Shown here: positions 1 through 8,500 of the stretch, piece by piece
How positions within the stretch are numbered: the first letter of the stretch is position 1
Layout: every line of letters begins with the position of its first letter
Source of the DNA: Pyrinomonadaceae bacterium
Lineage (GTDB): Bacteria > Acidobacteriota > Blastocatellia > Pyrinomonadales > Pyrinomonadaceae
Reading direction: 5' to 3'
DNA: 64,000 nucleotides
Assembly: GCA_019694395.1 (NCBI GenBank)
Contig: JAIBCC010000016.1
Coordinates: forward strand, 62,001-126,000
Position numbers and translations under genes: made by a program
Notes under the pieces: generated by a model
What the model was told of the DNA's origin: nothing
What the model saw: the letters and a program-made list of their open reading frames with translations, nothing else
Databases searched by the model: none

Positions 1-6
1 GACTAC

Positions 7-117
7 AATTTAAGCTGCTCATATTTGTTAAGACAGATATAATGTATCACTATTTTGAAATTATATTGTAATCGGCATCACAAAGATTTAACATTTTATT
101 AATGCACAGCTTAAATT
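7..117. repeat. 11-bp perfect inverted repeat, 89 bp apart
   Basis: AATTTAAGCTG at 7-17 is repeated as its exact complement CAGCTTAAATT at 107-117. The AT-rich DNA between them holds no credible reading frame. It lies just downstream of the leftward arsI-like gene, so it could be a 3' structure or the ends of a small MITE-like unit. A related ten-base string (AGCTTAAATT) occurs at 2061-2072 between tlyA and the cupin gene. No target duplication was seen. Confidence 0.4.
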
Positions 118-141
118 ATTTGATTAGTAGCTGAAATCAAT

Positions 142-591
142 CTAGCAGCAACCTGATTTTGAACGAGTGATGCCAATCGTTTCAGCTGTTGGTGCACAAC
201 AGGCAGAAGCGGCAATATCTTTTTCGTTTGTGTTACCTAAAACAACAAAGACTTCCCAACGGTTGCCGTCAGGATCGCTGACCCAGGTTTTATCCTGCAA
301 TGCGTAGCAGCAATCCGTTTTCATTTCTTCCAGAGTTATCAACCCCGCTTCTTGCCAACGCTTGCCCATTTCCAAAACCTCTTCAGTTGATTCGACTTGT
401 AACCCGAGATGAGATAGCGAACCACCTTTGGCAAAAGGTAATTGATTCATCGTAAAATTTAACGGCGGATTAGCTACATCAAATTTTGCATAATCTTCTT
501 TGACCTTGAACGGCACAACGCCAAACATTTTTGTATAGAACTCAATGCTCTTTTTAACATCACTGACATTTATCGAAATATGTGTTTTCAT
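142..591 (-). CDS. arsI: ArsI/CadI-type VOC dioxygenase (organoarsenical C-As lyase family)
   Basis: A single-domain glyoxalase/VOC protein of 149 residues. ArsI enzymes use Fe(II) and oxygen to cleave the carbon-arsenic bond of trivalent methyl- or aromatic arsenicals. The expected metal ligands are visible as His4, His61 and Glu113, and the vicinal cysteine pair that holds the arsenical in ArsI is at Cys94-Cys95. Two more CC pairs (131-132 and the C-terminal 148-149) are extra possible thiol sites. It is divergent from an ArsR-family regulator across 115 bp, which supports arsenic control. The related CadI proteins are described as cadmium-induced, so the substrate is not certain. No arsM, acr3 or arsC is in view; they could lie left of the window. 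Confidence 0.85.
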   Translation of the reverse strand: MKTHISINVSDVKKSIEFYTKMFGVVPFKVKEDYAKFDVANPPLNFTMNQLPFAKGGSLSHLGLQVESTEEVLEMGKRWQEAGLITLEEMKTDCCYALQDKTWVSDPDGNRWEVFVVLGNTNEKDIAASACCAPTAETIGITRSKSGCC

Positions 592-612
592 AATTATTGC
601 TCCTGATTTAAT

Positions 613-641
613 TTCATATATGCTAAAACATATATGTTGAA
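613..641. promoter_or_regulatory. Candidate ArsR operator between arsI and arsR
   Basis: The divergent spacer holds TTCATATATG (613-622) facing CATATATGTTGAA (629-641), an imperfect inverted repeat made of two self-complementary CATATATG boxes 14 bp apart. It sits between the two start codons, where an ArsR-family repressor that autoregulates would bind. The assignment rests on position and symmetry only. Confidence 0.5.
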
Positions 642-671
642 ACGAATATATTTCAGTAAATTAAAATTGTC

Positions 672-700
672 AAGACATTTATTTCATTTTTTGCTAAAAT
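672..700 (+). promoter_or_regulatory. Promoter of arsR, apparently leaderless
   Basis: AAGACA (672-677), a 17-bp spacer and TAAAAT (695-700) form a fair sigma-70-type promoter. The -10 box ends 6 bp before the ATG at 707, so the transcript would start at about the start codon. No Shine-Dalgarno sequence precedes the gene, which fits a leaderless mRNA. Confidence 0.5.
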
Positions 701-706
701 TTTTTT

Positions 707-1150
707 ATGAGTAGTGAAATTTATTTACAGGAACTGGAAACTTTCTTTTTAGCATTGGCTGATAAAACACGATTAAGGTTATTAAATCTAATGCGTGATG
801 GAGAAGTTTGTGTTTGCTTTTTTACCGAAGTTTTAGGTGAAAGTCAGCCAAAGATTTCCCGGCATCTGGCTTATTTGCGGAACGCGGGATTGGTCGAAGC
901 CAGACGCGACGGAAAATGGATGCACTATAGAATTGTTGAACCTGAAAACGAAGTTGCGAAAAGAGTTTTGCGTGAAACACTTGATGGTTTAAAAGAAAGA
1001 GAAGAAATGCAAAAGGACTATGAAAATCTTTCGATTGCCTGCTGTGGAATTTCGGTTCCCGTCACAATCTCGCGTGCGCCTAAACCTGATACATTCGCAC
1101 AGGCGAATATGAGCTATGAGCGTGAAGAATTGGATACATTTTTGCTTTGA
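707..1150 (+). CDS. arsR: ArsR-family metalloregulator
   Basis: A winged-helix repressor of 147 residues. The DNA-recognition part (SQPKISRHLAYLR, about 46-58) matches ArsR closely. The arsenite site of E. coli-type ArsR (three Cys in the ELCVCDLC segment) is present as Cys35 and Cys37, but the third Cys is replaced by Thr40. A Cys pair near residue 111 in the C-terminal extension could supply the missing thiol; that is inference. It is divergent from the arsI-like gene and probably represses both. The 3' end overlaps the convergent DUF5522 gene by 37 bp. Confidence 0.85.
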   Translation: MSSEIYLQELETFFLALADKTRLRLLNLMRDGEVCVCFFTEVLGESQPKISRHLAYLRNAGLVEARRDGKWMHYRIVEPENEVAKRVLRETLDGLKEREEMQKDYENLSIACCGISVPVTISRAPKPDTFAQANMSYEREELDTFLL

Positions 1151-1299
1151 TCCTCATATGGACAATGACGGCAGCTATTTCCGCAACAATATCCGCGTTT
1201 GAGTAAAAAATGTGCAGTTAAGACCATCAAGCCGTTTTCAAAATAATAATCAACGTCTTCGACAAATTTATCTTGTTTCTCCTGTTTAGGTTCTTCCAT
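1114..1299 (-). CDS. DUF5522-type small cysteine-motif protein
   Basis: A 61-residue protein with the pattern DVDYYFENGLMVLTAHF followed by RGYCCGNSCRHCPY, typical of the DUF5522 family, whose function is not known. The clustered cysteines and histidine suggest metal binding. The start overlaps the end of tlyA by 14 bp on the same strand, so the two are probably co-translated. The 3' end runs 37 bp into arsR on the opposite strand. Confidence 0.7.
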   Translation of the reverse strand: MEEPKQEKQDKFVEDVDYYFENGLMVLTAHFLLKRGYCCGNSCRHCPYEDQSKNVSNSSRS

Positions 1300-2026
1300 A
1301 CAAAGCCAAAAATTCTTTGTTTCCGTCTGCGCCTAAAATTGGTGAATCAATCAAGCCCAAATTTTTCAAATCAATACTGTCGGCAAAACTATTAATTTTT
1401 TCAATAACTTCCTGATGCTTTGCTTCATCTTTAACGATTCCGCCTTTTCCGACTTCACCTTTGCCAACTTCAAATTGCGGTTTGATTAAAACAATAATTC
1501 TTCCGTTTTCAGTCAATAAATTTTTGAGTGCCGGAAGGATTTTAGTAACGGAAATAAACGAAACGTCCATCACAATCAAATTAAATTTTTCGTTAAAATC
1601 TTCGGGTCTCAAATAACGGGCGTTGGTATTTTCACGCACTTCGACACGTTCATCATTTCGCAGCTTCCAAACCAGCTGATTTGTGCCGACATCAACCGTA
1701 ATCATTTTTTTTGCCCCGTTTTGCAAAAGACAATCGGTAAATCCTCCGGTTGATGCGCCGACATCCAAACAAACATATTCGCTTGGACATATTTGAAATT
1801 CATTCAACGCCTTTTCAATCTTCAATCCGCCGCGCCCGACGTATTTTGTTTCCTCAGATTTTCCTTTCAAACGGATATTTTCAGTCGGTAAAAATTCCTG
1901 CGAAGGCTTCAAAATTTTTTGCTCATTGACAAGAACTACTCCTGCCATCACGAGAGCTTGCGCCTTCGTGCGAGATTCGGCTAATCCGATTTCAACCAAT
2001 AATTTATCAATTCGTTCGCGCTTCAT
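1286..2026 (-). CDS. tlyA: TlyA-family rRNA methyltransferase (S4 plus FtsJ-like domains)
   Basis: A 246-residue protein with an N-terminal S4 RNA-binding domain (RIDKLLVEIGLAESRTKAQ, about 4-22) and an FtsJ/RrmJ-type SAM methyltransferase domain (VCLDVGASTGGFTDCLL at about 85-101; later VMDVSFIS and LIKPQFE). Members 2'-O-methylate cytidines in 16S and/or 23S rRNA and are often labelled hemolysin A. Length and domain order are normal. It forms an overlapping pair with the DUF5522 gene. Confidence 0.92.
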   Translation of the reverse strand: MKRERIDKLLVEIGLAESRTKAQALVMAGVVLVNEQKILKPSQEFLPTENIRLKGKSEETKYVGRGGLKIEKALNEFQICPSEYVCLDVGASTGGFTDCLLQNGAKKMITVDVGTNQLVWKLRNDERVEVRENTNARYLRPEDFNEKFNLIVMDVSFISVTKILPALKNLLTENGRIIVLIKPQFEVGKGEVGKGGIVKDEAKHQEVIEKINSFADSIDLKNLGLIDSPILGADGNKEFLALYGRT

Positions 2027-2109
2027 CCGAAAAAATTAAATGATTTTTTTTATCGTATTGTAGCTTAAATTTGACAACTGTTGCACGAATCAATAACACT
2101 TAATTTAAT

Positions 2110-2481
2110 ATGACAGCAGAAAATAATTCACCGAAATTTGATCAGCGACCTTGGGGAACTTTCCACGTTTTAGACGAAAACGAAGGTTTCAAAGTAAAAA
2201 GAATTGAAGTTTTAGCCAACAAACGCCTGAGTTATCAAAAACACTCCCGTCGTGCCGAGCATTGGTTTGTAGTGAGCGGAGTTGCCAAAGTTACCTTGAA
2301 CGGCGAGGAGATTATCGTCAAAACGGGCGAAAGCGTGGATATTCCGCTTGGGGCGGCGCATCGGGTAGAAAATCCGCACGATTCGGAAACGCTTGTATTT
2401 ATTGAGGTTCAGCAGGGCGACTATCTTGGCGAAGATGATATTGAACGCCTTGAAGATGATTTTGGCAGAACTCAAAATTAA
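2110..2481 (+). CDS. Stand-alone cupin resembling the C-terminal domain of type II phosphomannose isomerase
   Basis: A 123-residue single cupin. The opening RPWGTF and the segments KRLSYQKHSRRAEHW, GESVDIPLGAAHRVEN and VFIEVQQGDYLGEDDIERLED match the isomerase half of bifunctional mannose-6-phosphate isomerase/GDP-mannose pyrophosphorylase. The nucleotidyltransferase half is absent. It may isomerise mannose-6-phosphate and fructose-6-phosphate, or be another sugar-binding cupin. A TTGACA box lies at 2071-2076 with only a weak -10 near 2094. The 3' end overlaps the convergent DUF790 gene by 4 bp. Confidence 0.8.
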   Translation: MTAENNSPKFDQRPWGTFHVLDENEGFKVKRIEVLANKRLSYQKHSRRAEHWFVVSGVAKVTLNGEEIIVKTGESVDIPLGAAHRVENPHDSETLVFIEVQQGDYLGEDDIERLEDDFGRTQN

Positions 2482-3689
2482 GATTGCTTTGAAGCAGTCA
2501 ATGTTTCCGCTAACTCTTCCAGCGCAAAAGGCTTGAGCGACGATTTGAAAAATAATACATTTTCGCTAGTCCAGGTTGGCTCTTCACGGCTTCCGCGCAG
2601 TTCTTGCCATGCGGCAAAGATAAATTTTTTGAAATTGACTGTTTCAAATTCATCTAATCTTTTTTTCAAACTTTTTGGTGTCCAGAATCCCAAAACATCC
2701 AGATAAACTCTTTCATCCATTGGTGAAATTAAGACAAAATCGGGTATAAAAGCGGTTTTGCCTAAGTCAATAACCTCTGTATTTTCAACTAATTTCCAGA
2801 AAGACGAAGATTTTTCCCAATCTTTTTTTAATTTCTCAAACAACGGATTTTCAAATTCAGGTTCGTCATAGCGATTGGAAATTAACTGCGCTTGCTCACT
2901 CGTCAATTCATAAAAAAGATTTTTACCTTGTTTTTGCGCGATTTCAGCCGTCATTCGCCAATTTCCGCAAAGAAGAAGGGCAGGCAGAAAAACTGACATT
3001 TGAATTCCGTATTTTTGCGAACGGTGAAATAGCGAAGCCGCGCCCGTCAAAGTGACTTCATAACCGTTTACTGAATTTCCGACAATTGAATGAATTAAGC
3101 CGAAATGTTTGATCCAACCGAAAATGGCACGATAATTTTCGGCGGGCGAAGGCAAAACACGAATTTTCATTTCGACACATTTGTAAAGAATCGCTTGCGC
3201 TTGTGCGAGATTATAACGGTCAAGCAGATTATTAGGCGTGGTCGGTTCAAAGTTTGTAAGTCTCTGTTGCGCCGGTAAATCTGCGTAAAGATTATCATTT
3301 ACAATATTTAAGGTAGTATTTAATTCTTTGGCGACAGTTTCTAAAACTTCTTTTCTTTTTTCCGAATTTGGTAAAACAGGCTGAAACTTTCGTGCTTCGA
3401 GAAAAACTTTTTGACGTATTTCACTGGGATCGGCAACGCTCGAAGTCGCAAATTCGCACCTGTCCATCAATAATTTGATCAATCCGCGCAAGATTTTGTA
3501 ATCCGTTCCTGTTCCGACGTATTCTTCCAATTCGTGTTCCAATTCGCCACGAGTTTTGTTTTGCGAATCCTGAAAAATCTCGATTAGATTTTGAGCATCG
3601 CGCAAATAATCGGTGTTATCGGTTTTGATCGCATATGGGAAAACTTTCTCTCCGCGCCGGTAATTGATGGATAAATCAGCAGTTAGCAT
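2478..3689 (-). CDS. DUF790 / Bax1-like nuclease
   Basis: A 403-residue protein whose N-terminus (LTADLSINYRRGEKVFPY) and organisation match DUF790. The archaeal members, called Bax1, are nucleases that work with the XPB helicase. The C-terminal part shows a PD-(D/E)XK-like core: IPDF at about 315-318, then VYLDVLGFW, then KKFIFAAW. The usual partner helicase is not next to it: the neighbours are a cupin and a sigma factor. A perfect TATAAT (3702-3697 on this strand) ends 7 bp before the ATG, suggesting a leaderless transcript. Confidence 0.75.
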   Translation of the reverse strand: MLTADLSINYRRGEKVFPYAIKTDNTDYLRDAQNLIEIFQDSQNKTRGELEHELEEYVGTGTDYKILRGLIKLLMDRCEFATSSVADPSEIRQKVFLEARKFQPVLPNSEKRKEVLETVAKELNTTLNIVNDNLYADLPAQQRLTNFEPTTPNNLLDRYNLAQAQAILYKCVEMKIRVLPSPAENYRAIFGWIKHFGLIHSIVGNSVNGYEVTLTGAASLFHRSQKYGIQMSVFLPALLLCGNWRMTAEIAQKQGKNLFYELTSEQAQLISNRYDEPEFENPLFEKLKKDWEKSSSFWKLVENTEVIDLGKTAFIPDFVLISPMDERVYLDVLGFWTPKSLKKRLDEFETVNFKKFIFAAWQELRGSREEPTWTSENVLFFKSSLKPFALEELAETLTASKQS

Positions 3690-3696
3690 TTTGTGA

Positions 3697-3702
3697 ATTA
3701 TA
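3697..3702 (-). promoter_or_regulatory. -10 box of the DUF790 gene
   Basis: On the minus strand a perfect TATAAT sits 7 bp before the start codon at 3689. The hexamer 17 bp upstream (CCTTTC) is a poor -35. If it is used, the mRNA begins at or within a base of the ATG. Confidence 0.45.
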
Positions 3703-3720
3703 ACATTTTTTGAGTGGAGG

Positions 3721-3759
3721 AAAGGCTATTTGATTGAACATTTCGACCAAATAGCCTTT
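3721..3759. repeat. Perfect 12-bp hairpin in a divergent promoter region
   Basis: AAAGGCTATTTG (3721-3732) pairs perfectly with CAAATAGCCTTT (3748-3759) around a 15-base loop. It lies between divergent genes, where a terminator is not expected. It overlaps the -35 zone of the leftward DUF790 promoter, so it may be an operator or part of a small RNA. Confidence 0.45.
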
Positions 3760-3852
3760 TGCAACGACAAGTTAAAGCAGTATGAGGTTTTGATTTCTTC
3801 TAATAATCCAAACGGTAATTTTTATTGATAAGGGTCATTATCTTAAAATAAT

Positions 3853-3881
3853 TTTTCAAAAGAAATAATCTGTCATATAAT
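3853..3881 (+). promoter_or_regulatory. Promoter of the ECF sigma gene
   Basis: TTTTCA (3853-3858), a 17-bp spacer and a perfect TATAAT (3876-3881). The start codon is 20 bp after the -10 box, giving a leader of about a dozen bases with at best a weak Shine-Dalgarno. Confidence 0.5.
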
Positions 3882-3901
3882 CAACCTAATTAAAGAAATT
3901 T

Positions 3902-4468
3902 ATGTCAAATTTTGATTCTCCCCAAATCACACAATTATTGGTTGAATGGGGGAGCGGTAATCAGTCTGCGCTTGAGGATTTGATCCCGATGGTCTATGAC
4001 GAATTGCATCGGATAGCCAAACGGTATATGCGCCAACAATCCGCCGGACATACCTTTCAAACTACGGAATTAATTCACGAAGCCTATCTTAAACTTGCCA
4101 AACAATCAGACCAGAATTGGCAAAATCGGGCGCACTTTTTTGGCGTTGCGGCACAGGCAATGCGCCATATTCTGGTTGATTATGCGCGTTCCAAGCAAAG
4201 CCAAAAACGCGGCGGTTGGCAAAAAGTTACTTTAGACGAACAAGCCGCGATTTCAATTCAACGTTCCGAAGAAATGCTCAGTTTGGATGAAGCATTGACC
4301 AGATTGGGAGACTTGGACGAGCGGAAAGCGAAGGTCGTCGAACTGAAATATTTCGGCGGATTAACCAACGAAGAAGTTGCCGAAGTTCTGAAAATCTCTC
4401 CTGAAACAGTCAAACGCGATTGGAAATTTTCTCGGACGTGGCTGCTGCGTGAATTGTCGAATGTTTAA
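3902..4468 (+). CDS. ECF sigma factor, TIGR02999 type
   Basis: A 188-residue sigma factor with region 2 (about 25-105, including YDELHRIAKRYMRQQ, FQTTELIHEAYLKL and AHFFGVAAQAMRHILVDYAR) and region 4 (about 125-185, LTNEEVAEVLKISPETVKRDW). This is the Sig-70_X6/TIGR02999 group common in Acidobacteriota and Planctomycetota, often linked to Ser/Thr kinases rather than classical anti-sigma factors. A large membrane kinase starts 1.1 kb downstream. No anti-sigma gene is adjacent. Confidence 0.92.
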   Translation: MSNFDSPQITQLLVEWGSGNQSALEDLIPMVYDELHRIAKRYMRQQSAGHTFQTTELIHEAYLKLAKQSDQNWQNRAHFFGVAAQAMRHILVDYARSKQSQKRGGWQKVTLDEQAAISIQRSEEMLSLDEALTRLGDLDERKAKVVELKYFGGLTNEEVAEVLKISPETVKRDWKFSRTWLLRELSNV

Positions 4469-4470
4469 AG

Positions 4471-4581
4471 GTCTCAAAGTCTCAAGTCTTTTTAGATTAG
4501 CTTGAGAACTGCGGTTAATGGATAATCTTATTTTTAGAGTTCAATACCAAACTTGGGACTCTGAGACTTGAGACTTGAGAC
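4471..4581. repeat. Tandem-word hairpin, word GTCTCAA/GACTTGA
   Basis: The left arm at 4471-4489 (GTCTCAAAGTCTCAAGTCT) is answered by AGACTTGAGACTTGAGAC at 4564-4581. It fills the space between two convergent genes. The last base of the right arm is already part of the stop codon of the lytic transglycosylase gene (4581-4583). The same word forms the repeat at 16551-16627. Confidence 0.75.
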
Positions 4582-5390
4582 TAAAAACTCGAAAGCGGCT
4601 TGGTTGTTAAGCCGAAAACCTGCGGATTTTCTCCGATAATTGCAGCCGCCAAAAATTTCGGAACGTATTTGACTGATTCAGTTTGAAATTGCTGATCAAA
4701 TCTGTTTGGATTCGCCGTTAATCCGCAGATAGCACAGGCAATATTCGGACTATCAGACATAAACTTAAAGTTAATATCGAATTTTATTTTTTTCGGCTCA
4801 CGATTCCAGCTCAAAATCGCCAAAAATTCTTTCATTTTATTATCAGCGAAATACATTTGATTAGTCTGTAAATAACGGGCTGCCATATCTGCGGATTTTT
4901 CAACATCGGTGCGAGCCTTGATTGCCAAACCATATTTGTAGGCGCGCGGCAGATCAATCTGAAAAAGTCCTTTGCTTCCGGTTGGGCTGGTGATATTTGG
5001 GTTAAATTCCGATTCGATCATTGCAATATACAAACCTGACAAACGCGAAACTCCAATTTTATCAAAGGCTTTGTTAATGGACGGTGCGAATTCGCTTCCG
5101 CGCTGCAAAACGAAATTGAGATCATCGCCGAAAGAACCTTTGTTGGTTTTATTTCCGGTTCTTTTTTGATATGAATCAAGAAATTTTGTTACGCCGAGCT
5201 TGAAGTTTGAATCGAATTTATATTTATTGCCGGAAATTTTGACCGTAATTTCATCCAGCTTGTCACCGACAAATTCAATTTTTTCGGTTTCGCTCATTTC
5301 CGAATACAATTTGCCGGAAGTTTGTGCATTTGCAGTAATTACAAAACTTACCGAAAAAATAATTAAAGCTAAATAATTCAACCATTTCAT
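4581..5390 (-). CDS. Secreted lytic transglycosylase-like protein (SLT domain)
   Basis: A 269-residue protein with a signal peptide ending near TANAQ and an SLT/goose-lysozyme-type domain. The signature YIAMIESEFNPNITSPTGSKG places the catalytic Glu at 126, followed by the FQI segment that lines the cleft. Such enzymes cut peptidoglycan glycan strands in the periplasm. I place the start at 5390 because GGAGAA lies 7-12 bases before that ATG and the signal peptide begins there; an in-frame start 27 bases upstream lacks this. The gene ends inside a word repeat. The LysM repeats of MltD are missing. Confidence 0.8.
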   Translation of the reverse strand: MKWLNYLALIIFSVSFVITANAQTSGKLYSEMSETEKIEFVGDKLDEITVKISGNKYKFDSNFKLGVTKFLDSYQKRTGNKTNKGSFGDDLNFVLQRGSEFAPSINKAFDKIGVSRLSGLYIAMIESEFNPNITSPTGSKGLFQIDLPRAYKYGLAIKARTDVEKSADMAARYLQTNQMYFADNKMKEFLAILSWNREPKKIKFDINFKFMSDSPNIACAICGLTANPNRFDQQFQTESVKYVPKFLAAAIIGENPQVFGLTTKPLSSF

Positions 5391-5512
5391 AAGTGTTTTC
5401 TCCGTTTTTAATTTCAAAAACGCCCTTCCATTAATTGAAACGGGAATTTAAGAAAAATAGTGTCATTAGCAAAAATATTTAACCGAAAACTTTGAAATTG
5501 ATTTATAATCTT

Positions 5513-5543
5513 TTGACCAATTAAAAATCTTCCCAGTTATAAA
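5513..5543 (+). promoter_or_regulatory. Possible promoter of the kinase gene
   Basis: TTGACC (5513-5518) and TATAAA (5538-5543) are separated by 19 bp, which is long for a sigma-70 promoter. The kinase start follows 26 bp later without a visible ribosome site. Tentative. Confidence 0.3.
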
Positions 5544-5569
5544 ATTTGGTTTCTGAATGATTTAAGTTA

Positions 5570-8500
5570 ATGTCCCCAGAAAGACTTAAAAAAGTTGAGG
5601 AAATTTACCATGCAGTTTTGGAGATTTCACCAAATGAACGGAATTCTTTTTTGCAAAATAAATGCGAAAATGACGAAGAACTGCGCCGGGAAATTGAGTC
5701 TTTACTTTTTTATGAAAACGACTTTGACAGTCTGATTGATGTTGCTCCCAAATCTTTGATCACAGAAGTTTTTTCCTCAAAAAAAGACGCGAAAATCATT
5801 AATAAAAAAATCAATCAATACAAAATTGAGCGCAAGATCGGCGAAGGCGGAATGGGCGCAGTTTATTTGGCGAAAGATACGAAATTAGAACGAAAAGTCG
5901 CCGTAAAACTGCTTTCAGAGGAATTTTCCAAAGATAAAACGCGCCGCAATCGATTTTTTCAAGAGGCAAAATCCGCTTCGGCACTAAATCATCCGAACAT
6001 TTTGACCGTTCACGAAATCGGTGAGTTTGAAAAAACTCATTTTATTGTTACCGAATTTATCGAAGGCAGAACGCTGAACAAATATCTGGTTGATGAAAAA
6101 CCGACATTGCAAGCCATTTTGGAACTCGCAACTCAAATTGCCTCAGCACTTTCTGCCGCTCACGAAGCCGGAATCATTCACCGCGACATCAAACCTGACA
6201 ATGTAATGGTCAGAAATGACGGTATTGTCAAAGTGCTTGATTTTGGTATCGCTAAATTGATGGATTCAGTCAAATCACCGGAGATTGATAACGAAGCTGA
6301 AACGCGAGCCAAACCTGCGACTTTGCCCGGAATGATTATCGGAACTCCCGCCTATATGTCGCCTGAACAGGCGCGCGGAACACGGATTGATCTGCGTTCT
6401 GACATTTTTAGTTTTGGTGTTTTGCTCTACGAAATGATTGCCGGAAAACAACCTTTTGTCGGTGCGACCAGAATGGACGTTATTGGTTCGATTCTTAAGG
6501 ACGAGCCGATTCCGTTAACCGAACATCAGCCGAAAATTCCTCACGAGCTTGAAAAAGTCGTCGAAAAAACACTTCGTAAAGACCGTGAACAACGCTATCA
6601 ACATATCAAAGACCTTTTAATTGATCTCAACGATATTAAAAAAACTATTGAATACGATACTAAACTCATTACACATCAAACAGGTTCATCCAGAGCTCTA
6701 ACGACCGTCAACACGACTTCGGGAATTGTCACACAGAGAAGGTTTTCAATAATTCATTTGCTTTTATTTTTCGTAATTGCAGGCGGAATTGCGGGATTAA
6801 TTTGGTGGTTTTGGCTTAAATCGAATAATAATTTTGAGCAATTGAAAACCAGTGAAATCGTTAATTGGGCGAGCAAATCCGGCGAAGTTTACAGCATTGG
6901 TTCTTTTTCACCTGACGGCAAAATGATCGCTTTTGCCTCGACCAAATCAGGCTCAAAAAACATTTGGATCAAACAAACCAATTCGGGCGAAGCAATTCAA
7001 ATTACCAAAGACGAATTTCGCAACGAAAATCCGATCTGGTCGCCGAATGGAGAAGAATTAGCTTATTTTTCGACTAAAGGCGAAAAGGCGGGTTTTTGGC
7101 GAATTCCGGTTTTAGGCGGTGCGCCGAAACTTATTGCAACGGTTGAAGATGGAAGCAGCTTTCTGCGTTATTGGTCAAAAAAAGACGTAATTTACTACGA
7201 ATCCAAAAACGAACTTTTTACAGTTGATGTTAATTCTGGACAAAGCAAGCAGATTACGGATTTTGCCGCAAAAAACATTGAAGCGAATTTGTTGAGCATT
7301 TCGCCTGACGAACAAAATCTGGTCTATGTTACGTTTGAAGCAGAACAGGCAACTCTCTGGACGAAAAAAATAAACGAGCAAAACTCAAAAGAATTGGCAA
7401 AAGTTTCGCCTCAAATCCGAAATCTGATCTGGCATCCTGACAATCGAAGAATCTTTTTTAGCGATGCAGTTGACGGAATTTTGCAGGTCTTTGTGAGTGA
7501 TGCAAATTCTTTTTCGCCCCGGCAAATTTCCAATGCCGAAAGAGATTGTTTTGCTCTAGATGTTGCGCCGGACGGCACGAAAATTTTGTATGGTTCTGCC
7601 AAAGAAGAATCAGATATTTGGGGCTTTAACCTCAAAGAAAATAAAGAGTTTACTGTTGCCGCCGATATTGATTCGGAATTATGGGCAAATGTTTCGCTGG
7701 ATGGAAAAACTCTTGCCTATCAATCAATCAAAAATCTCAGTCAGGGCAATAAACTATTTCGCGGCAAGATTTTAACTCAAACATTAAATAGCCAAAATCA
7801 ACCTGTTGAGGTTGCAAATGAAGGCGGTTTACCGGTTTGGTCGCCGGATGGAAAAAACGTAGCTTTTATGCGGTGGGTTGATAATAAATACCGGATTGAA
7901 GTAAGCAGTTTCAACGGCGGGCAAAAACAATTGATTGCTAATGATGTAAATTCTGTTTCCTATACGCTTTTGCCTTATAATCGGCTGCAAAAAAATGATT
8001 TCAGTTGGTCGCCCGACAGCAAAAAAATCGCATATTTATCGAATAAAGACGGACATCCCAATATTTGGTTAGTTAATGCCGACGGCTCAAATGATTTTCA
8101 ATTAACCAATAATCAGAACAAAGAAATTAACCTGAGCTGTCCGCTTTGGTCGGCTGACGGCAAACAGATTTTTTATACCTCTAAAAATGAAGCTCCTGAT
8201 GCTGAAGGAAAACGCGTCATCATTTGGCAAATTGAGATTGAGGCTAAAAATCCCAAACAATTGACCCAACCCGGCAAATTTTTACGTTTATTAGGTTGGG
8301 GGCAAAACGGCAATGAAATTTTGTTTGCCGCCATCGAAGGGGCAAGCAGCGTCGGATTACAGCCCGAAGTTACTTTGCATCGGTTGAATGTCAAAACAGG
8401 TGCAGCCCAACAGATTGCGATGTTGAAAGAAGTTTATTTATACAACATCAATCTTTCGCCGGATGGAAAAACGATTGCTTTTGTCGCGCACCGCAACGAT

